Shown here: positions 51,271 to 59,900 of the stretch, piece by piece
Numbering within the stretch: the first letter of the stretch is position 1
How the letters are laid out: the number at the start of each line of letters is the position of its first letter
Source: Arthrobacter sp. HY1533
GTDB lineage: Bacteria > Actinomycetota > Actinomycetes > Actinomycetales > Micrococcaceae
Assembly (NCBI RefSeq): GCF_027568515.1
Contig: NZ_JANKZF010000003.1
Location: 62,001-126,000 of the forward strand
Length of the DNA: 64,000 bases
Direction: 5' to 3'
Notes under the pieces: model-generated
Database searches by the model: none
What the model was told of the DNA's origin: nothing
Seen by the model: only the letters and a program-made list of their open reading frames with translations
Position numbers and translations under genes: made by a program

Positions 51271-53880
51271 ATGAGTTTGGCCGAATACGACTATGACGGA
51301 GCCCTCGCGGGCCGCGCGCCCCGGTTGCCCGGCAACCACTTAGTTCTTTCCCGTCCCCGCCTGACTGACCTTCTGGAAGCGGGCGCGGCGGCTGCCTTGT
51401 GCATCCTGCGCGGACCCCGAAACAGTGGCAAGTCAACGGCCCTGCGGCAATGGGCAGCGGCCACGGACCGCACGTTGGTGTGGCTTCACCTGACGGAGGA
51501 TACCGGGTCCGTGGCGCAATTTTGGCACCAGTTCCAGGGTGCCTGTGCCGCCGCCTTCGGCACCGCCCCGCCCCTGCAGGAATTTCCCCGCGCGGGCCCG
51601 CCCCCATCACACGCCATTGCTGCCATGATCCACGGCGTGCCACCCTTCACGCTTGTCATCGAGAACTTCCACTGGGTTCAGTGCCCGGATGTTGAGGCGG
51701 GGCTGTTGCGGCTGCTCGACCATGCCCCGGGGCTGGGCATCGTCCTGGCAGCCCGGTCTGCCCTGGTCGTAGAAGGCCTGCAGGCCACCTCGGGCGTTGA
51801 CTTGTGCGTCGTGGGACCGGAGAGCCTGCGCTTTGATGCAGCGGAGGCAGCGGCCTTCCATGCAGGCAGCACGCTGGCTCCAGTCAGCGCTCCGCTCAAC
51901 GAGCGGCTCCATGGTTCGCCTGCTCTGCACGGCTCGGCCAGGCGGGCTTCAGCGCAGCCGCGGAGGCAGAACGTGAGTCTCGTCGAGGACATTGCCCTCA
52001 AGGTTGCCGCGTCATTGGGCAGGGAATTCTCCGCCACGAGCTCGGAATGGCTGGATGACAGCATGGCAGGGTTTGTGGCAGCCACAGTTTCCCTGCAGCA
52101 TTTCGACCTTGACCTTGCCCGGATTGTGGCACCCGGCCGTGACGCAGAAGCCATGGTGCGCCAGCTGCAGGAGATGGGCTTCCTGTGGTCCCGGGATGCG
52201 CATGGGACTGTCGTCCACGGCTATCCGGAGATCATCCGGCAGTCCCTGGACACCGTTCTGGCGGGGGAAATTTCCGCCCGCCGGACCGAATCATTGTTGG
52301 CGGCGGCGGAGGCTGAATCAGCCAGGGAAGAGTACCTGCCTGCCTTCAGCTACGCGATTGCCTCCGGAAACTACAAGATGGCCTCAAGCTTGATTGTCCG
52401 TTCCGGCCTCCAGTTGTTGTTTGAGGCCAATGCCGAGTTCGCCAAGGCCCTCAAGTCCGTCCCCCACGTACAGATCGTCAAGCATCCCTTGTTGGCACTG
52501 GCCCTGGGCCTGATCCATACCGTGGACAGCAGGACCCGCTTGACAGGTTTGGAGTACTTTGACTTGGTGCTGGCCTCTTCCAGCGTCCCTGGCCGGACTC
52601 TTCCCCCTGAGGAGCGCCTGGCACTCAACCTGGCCCAGACCGTCGCACTGAGATTGACGGGCCAGTTCAAGCAGGCGGCCGCGATGTCCCGGTCGTGCCT
52701 GAAAGACCACACCGAGCTCGCGCTGGCCGACAGGGACCAGCTGCCACTCCTGGAATCCATCGCGCTGGCCCATTGGGGCTTGTCGCTGATCTTCGCGGGC
52801 GACTTTGCTGCGGCTACCAAGGCCCTGCACCGCGCAGTGGCTGCCGGTGGCGCTGCCGGCGGAGCTGCGGGGTCGGAGCAATCAGTGTTCTTTGCGACAT
52901 CCCTGCTGGCCTACCGCTACGCCATTGACGGCGACCTTCACCTCGCGGCCGAGTACGCCTCATCCGCGCAGGCGTGCATGCCAGATGCCCTCACCCTTGA
53001 GCTGTACCACCAGACACCCCTTTACGCGGCCCTTGCCATGGTCGAGCTGGGCAGATTGGCCCCCGAGACGGCCGCCGGCCACCTCGGGAAGGTCCTTTCG
53101 GAGGCCACGACCAGCGAGTTTTGGGGCAGGTTGAGGGTCATTGAGGCACAGATTGACTTGCTGCGTGGCCACGCGGGCATTGCCTCGGGGCGGTTGGAGC
53201 TGGCCCTGGCCAACAGGAAGGAACTGCCGGCATTGAACCCCTTGGATGCCGCCGTCCTCGGGGCAGTGCAGTCCGATCTGCTGCTGGCCAGCGGCAACGC
53301 CTCCGCCGCTGCCGCCCTGCTGGGCAAAAACGGCGGCGGCAGGGGAACGTCTGCCAAGTTGGCCCAGGCCCGCCTGAGCCTGTCGATGGACCGCTCCGAG
53401 GAGGTGGTGGGATTGTTGGGCGCACCACTGCACCGTCCCACCGCCGTGCAGTCCCTTGACGCCCTGGTGCTGCTGACGGCCGCCCGGCTGCACTTGCAGG
53501 CACCACCCACACTGCGTGCCGACATCGAAAGAATCTCGGGCATCGCTGCTGCGCTGGGAAACAGCTGGCCGCTGGCCATGTTGCCGGCCAAGCCTTTGGA
53601 ATGCCTGACCTCGGCATGGAGCCAGCTGGGTGTCCCAGGTCCACCGGAACCCGCAACGGCACTCATCCCGGCGTCACTGTCAATGGTCACGTTGACCGCC
53701 CGCGAAGCGTCGATCCTGGCGACCCTCGCCACGACGGGCGACCGTGCGGCGATTGCCCGCATCCATTTCGTCAGTCTCAACACCATCAAGTCCCAGCTGC
53801 GCACGCTGTACCGGAAACTGGGCGCGGCCAGCCGGGAGGAGGCGCTCCTCGTGGCGCACCGGGAGCACCTGCTCGACTGA
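51271..53880 (+). CDS. Large ATP-binding LuxR-family regulator (MalT/LAL-like)
   Basis: An 869-residue regulator. The N-terminal AAA-like module has a P-loop GPRNSGKST at residues 48-56, with a Walker B-like LVIENFHW. The middle (about 300-780) is made of helical TPR-like repeats, including Ala-rich stretches. The C-terminus is a LuxR HTH: LTAREASILATLATTGDRAA and SLNTIKSQLRTLYRKLGA. This is the LAL/MalT arrangement, in which ATP and an inducer drive oligomerisation at promoters. Start ATG 51271 has GCGGG upstream; ATG 51238 is an alternative. It is convergent with the giant surface protein gene at 53992-61803, whose expression it might control, but that is only suggested by adjacency. Confidence 0.87.
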   Translation: MSLAEYDYDGALAGRAPRLPGNHLVLSRPRLTDLLEAGAAAALCILRGPRNSGKSTALRQWAAATDRTLVWLHLTEDTGSVAQFWHQFQGACAAAFGTAPPLQEFPRAGPPPSHAIAAMIHGVPPFTLVIENFHWVQCPDVEAGLLRLLDHAPGLGIVLAARSALVVEGLQATSGVDLCVVGPESLRFDAAEAAAFHAGSTLAPVSAPLNERLHGSPALHGSARRASAQPRRQNVSLVEDIALKVAASLGREFSATSSEWLDDSMAGFVAATVSLQHFDLDLARIVAPGRDAEAMVRQLQEMGFLWSRDAHGTVVHGYPEIIRQSLDTVLAGEISARRTESLLAAAEAESAREEYLPAFSYAIASGNYKMASSLIVRSGLQLLFEANAEFAKALKSVPHVQIVKHPLLALALGLIHTVDSRTRLTGLEYFDLVLASSSVPGRTLPPEERLALNLAQTVALRLTGQFKQAAAMSRSCLKDHTELALADRDQLPLLESIALAHWGLSLIFAGDFAAATKALHRAVAAGGAAGGAAGSEQSVFFATSLLAYRYAIDGDLHLAAEYASSAQACMPDALTLELYHQTPLYAALAMVELGRLAPETAAGHLGKVLSEATTSEFWGRLRVIEAQIDLLRGHAGIASGRLELALANRKELPALNPLDAAVLGAVQSDLLLASGNASAAAALLGKNGGGRGTSAKLAQARLSLSMDRSEEVVGLLGAPLHRPTAVQSLDALVLLTAARLHLQAPPTLRADIERISGIAAALGNSWPLAMLPAKPLECLTSAWSQLGVPGPPEPATALIPASLSMVTLTAREASILATLATTGDRAAIARIHFVSLNTIKSQLRTLYRKLGAASREEALLVAHREHLLD

Positions 53881-53932
53881 GCGGCCGGCACTCGCGCGAG
53901 GCGCCCGCCTCTCGTGCCTGCCCACATAAAAA

Positions 53933-53974
53933 CAGCTGCGGCCCTGCCCCCTTTCGGGTGCAGGGCCGCAGCTG
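53933..53974 (-). terminator. Terminator of the giant surface protein gene
   Basis: CAGCTGCGGCCCTGC (53933-53947) pairs perfectly with GCAGGGCCGCAGCTG (53960-53974). On the minus strand TTTTTATG follows, so this ends the long transcript. It is also the boundary with the convergent LuxR gene. Confidence 0.92.
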
Positions 53975-53991
53975 CCTAGCGGACTCTCACA

Positions 53992-56900
53992 TTAGTGCCG
54001 TGCCGGGGATTGACGACGGCGCCGGGCAGTGAGTGCCACCGCGCCACCTCCCAGCATCGTCAGCAGCAGGCCCATTGCCATGAGCACTGGGCCGTCGAAG
54101 CCGGTATTGGAGAGGTTCCCGGCGGCCGGAGCCGTAGTGGCCGGTACAGGAAGAAGCACAAAACCGAAGTCCAGGCTCGGATCCCGCTCGCCATCCTTGC
54201 TCAGGCCCTCAGAGGTGGCAGTCCAGGTTGAGGAATCCCCGGTCCGATCACCCTGGCCGGCCGTGGTGGGCTGGTACGGAGCGAGTGCGTTGGCGGAGGC
54301 CTTGCGGTCGATCGTGACGGTGTAGGACTCGCCGTCCTTCAACACCGGCAAGTTCTCGAAGGAGTACTTCCCGTCCTTGTCAGTCTTGACCGGCTCAACA
54401 ACGTTGCCAAACACATCAACAACGGGCTTGCCATCCGGACCAGCAATGGTCAGAACAACATCCTTGATGCCAGGCTCGCCGGCATCCTGCCGTCCGTTGC
54501 TATTGCTGTCGACCCATACATAGTCACCCACGGAGACCTTGGGCAGAACAAAACCGAAGTCCAGGCTCGCGTCACGGTCCCTGTCCTTGCCCAAACCTTC
54601 AGAGGTTGCTGTCCAGGTAGAGGAGTTCGTGCCACGATCGACACCCGTGTCAACGGTAGGAATGTACGGCGCCAACGGATCCTTCGAGGCCTCTTTGTCG
54701 ATGCTGACGGTGTAGGACTCGCCGTCCTTCAACACCGGCAGGTTCTCGAAGGAGTACTTCCCGTCCTTGTCAGTCTTGACCGGCTCAACAACATTGCCAA
54801 ACACATCAACAACGGGCTTGCCATCCGGACCAGCAATGGTCAGAACAACATCCTTGATGCCAGGCTCCTTGGCAGGATCTCCCTGAACACCATCACGGTC
54901 AGTATCAACCCACACGTAATCACCCACGGAGACCTTCGGCAGAACAAAACCGAAGTCCAGGCTTGGATCCCGCTGACCATCCTGAGTCAGGCCTTCAGAG
55001 GTGGCCGACCAGGTCGAGGAATCGCCTCCACGGTTCCCCTCGGTCTCAACCGTGGGGATATACGGCGCCAACGGATCCTTCGACTTCTCCTTGTCGATGC
55101 TGACGGTGTAGGACTCGCCGTCCTTCAACACCGGCAGGTTCTCGAAGGTGTACTGGCCGTTTTCATCTGTCGTGACCGGCTCAACAACGTTGCCGAACAC
55201 ATCAACAACGGGCTTGCCATCCGGACCAGCAATGGTCAGAACAACATCCTTGATGCCCTTCTCACCCTCGGACTGCAGACCGTCTCGGTTGGTATCAACC
55301 CACACGTAGTCACCCACGGAGACCTTCGGCAGAACAAAACCGAAGTCCAGACTCGGATCATGCTGGCCATCCTGAGTCAGGCCCGTCGAAGTAGTGGTCC
55401 AGTCAGATGAATCGGTGCCCAGATTGCCCGAACCCTGCACGGTCGGAATGTACGGCGCCAACGGATCCTTCGAGGCCTCCTTGTCGATGCTGACGGTGTA
55501 GGACTCGCCGTCCTTCAACACCGGCAGGTTCCCAAAGGAGTACTTGCCGTTCTCATCAGTCTTGATCGGCTCAACAACATTGCCGAACACATCCGTCACG
55601 GGCTTGCCGTCCGGAGCCGTGATGACCAGAACCACATCCTTGATGCCCTTCTCACCCTCGTCCTGCACGCCATCACGGTTGGTGTCAACCCACACATAGT
55701 CGCCCGCAGAGACCTTCGGCAGAACAAAACCGAAGTCCAGGCTCGGATCCCGCTGACCATCCTGAGTCAGGCCTTCGGATGTGGCCGTCCAGGTTGAGGA
55801 GTTCGTCCCCCGGTCGGCACCCGTGTCTACTGTCGGAATGTACGGTGCCAACGGATCCTTCGACTTCTCCTTGTCGATGCTGACGGTGTAGGACTCGCCG
55901 TCCTTCAACACCGGCAGGTTCTCAAAGGTGTACTTGCCCTTCTCATCCGTCTTGACCGGCTCAACAACATTGCCGAACACATCCGTCACGGGCTTGCCAT
56001 CCGGACCAGCAATGGTCAGAACAACATCCTTGATGCCAGGCTCCTTGGCAGGATCTCCCTGCACGCCATCACGGTTGGTATCAACCCACACGTAATCACC
56101 CACGGAGACCTTCGGCAGAACAAAACCGAAGTCCAGGCTCGGATCCCGCTGACCATCCTGAGTCAGGCCTTCAGAAGTGGCCGTCCACGTCGAGGAGTTC
56201 GTGCCACGATCGGCACCCGTGTCAACTGTCGGGATGTACGGCGCCAACGGATCCTTCGACTTCTCCTTGTCGATGCTGACGGTGTAGGACTCGCCGTCCT
56301 TCAACACCGGCAGGTTCTCAAAGGTGTACTTGCCCTTCTCATCCGTCTTGACCGGCTCAACAACATTGCCGAACACATCCGTCACGGGCTTGCCATCCGG
56401 ACCAGCAATGGTCAGAACAACATCCTTGATGCCAGGCTCCTTGGCCGGATCTCCCTGCACGCCATCACGGTTGGTATCAACCCACACGTAATCGCCCACG
56501 GAGACCTTCGGCAGAACAAAACCGAAGTCCAGGCTCGGATCCCGCTGACCATCCTGGGTCAGGCCTTCAGAGGTTGCTGTCCAGGTTGAGGAGTTCGTGC
56601 CACGATCGGCACCCGTGTCAACTGTCGGAATGTACGGCGCCAACGGATCCTTCGACTTCTCCTTGTCGATGCTGACGGTGTAGGACTCGCCGTCCTTCAA
56701 CACCGGCAGGTTCTCAAAGGAGTACTTCCCGTCCTTGTCAGTCTTGACCGGCTCAACAACGTTGCCGAACACATCCGTCACGGGCTTGCCATCCGGACCG
56801 GCAATGGTCAGAACGACATCCTTGATGCCAGGCTCCTTGGCCGGATCACCCTGAACACCATCACGGTTGGTATCAACCCACACGTAATCACCCACGGAAA

Positions 56901-59900
56901 CCTTACCGGGGGTCAGCACGAAGCCAAAGTCCAGGCTGGGGTCCCGGTCGCCATCCTTGCCCAGGCCCTCAGAGGTGGCAGTCCAGGAAGACGAGTCTCC
57001 CTCCCTGTCGCCTTGGCCGGGCTTGGTCGGGTGGTAGGGCGCCAGCGGCTTGGCCGATGCTTCCCTGTCGATGCTGACGGTGTAGGACTCGCCGTCCTTC
57101 AACACCGGCAGGTTGTCGAAGGTGTACTGGCCGTCGCCGTCCGTCATGGTTGGCAGCACGGGGTTGCCGAACACATCGGTGACCGGCTTGCCGTCCGGAC
57201 CAGCAATGGTCAGGACCACATCCTTGATGCCGGGCTCATCCTCATCCTGGCGGCCGTCCTTGTCCTCGTCGATCCAGACATGGTCGCCCACTGAGACTTT
57301 TTCCGCCGGGACAGGGCGGAAGGTGATGCCTGTCTTGATGGGTTCCTGGCTGCGGTAGTCGGCCTTGCCGTTGACGATGGCCCTGGCGTGGTAGCCAAAG
57401 GAGTTCCATGCCGGCGCCAGCGCTTGAACACCTTCAGGCATCTCAGTGGCCGACTGCGTGGTGAAGGTTAGTGACACCTCGCCATTCGGTTCGAGACCTT
57501 GGGGGAAGTCCATGACCAGCTTGATGCCACGGATTTCTTTCGGGTTGGCGGGGCGGTCAATGACCCAGTTGGTGTCGCAACCAGCCCACGGATCCTGTTT
57601 GTTCTTGCCGTTGGGCTTGCATGTGGCAGGGTCCCCGGTCAGGTACGAAAGGACCATCTTTGTTTCGGCCGGAACCACAGGCAGCTTCACATCCAGAAGG
57701 ATTGGTGTCCACTGCGATTCACGGGACTTGCCGTTCTGCGTCGAGGTGACACCGGTATCGCCCGGGAACGGGAAGATATCCAGGATTTCCAGGTGCTGCG
57801 CATCAACATTGCCCGTGTTGGCCACGCTGAGTTTCCATTCGGCGGTGCCGCCGGGTTTGGTCTCCACGACGCAAGGGTAACGGTAGAAGCCGCCGCCGAA
57901 GTCGTAGCACGACTTGTCGTTTTCTACGCCCGTCTTGACGTTGTGCACACCAGTGGGTGCAGTCTGGCCTTCAACGGGAACTTCCCGCACCAGCTTGCGG
58001 GATGCGTATGCCTGGCCTTCGATGAGATTGACCTTGGCTTCGCCGCCAGCGGTGTCAGTCTTCTCGCCACCGAATTCGACCTGGTTGGTGAGGTCTGTGC
58101 CTGCCCTCAATCCCGCACGCACTGTCACAGGAATGACGATGGTGTAAGACTCACCCGGGTACAGCTTGGTTCCGGCGGGGAAGCTGAACGTTATCTCGTT
58201 GCCGTTGCGCAATTCGGCTTTGACCAGATCGGCATCTTTGGTCATCGAGGTGCCCGGGGGCGCCTGAAGGAATTTCGGTTTGAAGTCGTAGCTCAGTTGC
58301 GACACCCAGTCGTCGTCAAGCTGCAGCAGGAGCCCTTGGGCATCCTTCGGCAGTTTGTCGGTGATTGTGGGGTTCAGAATTGCCTCGGTGCCGCTGTTGC
58401 TCACCTGGATGGTGTAGTTGACGGCCTCACCGGCAGAAATTCCATTGGGGTTGGCGTTCGAGTCCTTCGTGACACCGGCCTTGCTCTTGCCTGGGATGAA
58501 CTGGTACTCAGCCTCATCTTTTAGGTCACCGTAGCCCTTGCCCAGGCGTTCGACTGTCGCTGTGGCGTCGTTCTCCACCGTGGACTTGGTGGCGTTGTCT
58601 GCCTCGCCAGGGTTGGAGGTTTGCCCATCTATGCTGTTCAGCTCACCTGTGCGCAAAGTGTAGCGCGGCAGGACATTGAACTTGACCACGTTGACGGTCT
58701 TGTTCAACGGTTCGTAGTCGTTGCCCTGCATGGTGACGCGAAGACCCTGTACATCTGCATTTGCAGGTGCCTTGGTAGCCCAGGTACCACCCTGGACCTT
58801 GACGTTTCCGTTGTCGGTAGTGAAGACAGCGCCACTGAAGTACTCAATGGTGACCTTGCCGTTGCTGGCCGGAACGGGGTTCCAACCGGCAAAGTCGAAG
58901 GCGTTCCAGAAGGTTTCATCCACGTCCTCGATGACAATCTTGTCAGCGGCGTCGGTGCCTGTGTTCAGGTTCAGGGACACCGTGACCGGCTTGGGCGTCC
59001 CGTTCTCCGGGAAGAAGGTGAGCGCACCGGCCGGGTCGAAGGACTTTGTCAGAACCGGCTTGATGACAACCGAGTTCTTGGTGATGACCTTCACCGGTGC
59101 TGATTTGTCCTCTGATACGTCCGGGTCGCCTGCACGCTTGATGGTGGAGGTGGCGGTGTTCGGGATCGAGTACTTCGGATCGAGTTCAGACAACGCAACG
59201 TCAATGAGCTTGGAATCGTCTGTGCGCAGCCTGTCACGCAATGATGTGGGCACCGTGAGATCGAACCCGGCTCCGCGAATAACTTTGTGCTGGCCGCTGG
59301 GCAGGAGCGAGAATCTAAAGCCGACAACGTCAGCCCAGCTCTTTCCGTCCGTGAGAACAGGCTTCAAGGCCGCTCCGCCTGTGAACGAAGCGGTTGCACC
59401 GCCATCGAAAGTCACTTCAAGGTTGGCCGTGGCGGGATTGACACCTGCGCGAAGTGTGGCTGTGAATCCGGTGATGTTGACGTAGTTGAACGGGTTTACG
59501 CCGCCTGCCTTCGGATCCACGAGGGTCAGTGAGTCGACAGGGTACGTCGAGGCGTTGACTGCGTTGAGCCTCAGCACATTCGTGGGGTTCATGTCTGACG
59601 GTTTCTGCACAATGGTCGTCTTGCCCCATGACTTGCCGCTGCCGAGCTTCATGACCTTGTCGACGGTGACGGTTCCGGTGGAGTCCTTGCCGTTGTTGAT
59701 GCCAAGCGTATTGCTGAACACAAACTTTTCGGCGGCAAGGTCCTGGAGTTCAAAATCAACCTTGGATACAACGTTCTGGCCATGCGGGAACGATCCTGTG
59801 CCGCGGGTGTAAGTCACGCGAACACCGGTAACGTCCTTGCCCTCAAGGATCAGCCGTTCCTTGTCCAACGCGGCATCTTTCAGGACAACCCAGGCGCCTG

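Noticed and set aside
54152-57297. Tandem direct repeats as a CRISPR array
   Set aside because: The period is about 390 nt, the units are coding and in frame, and there are no short spacers.
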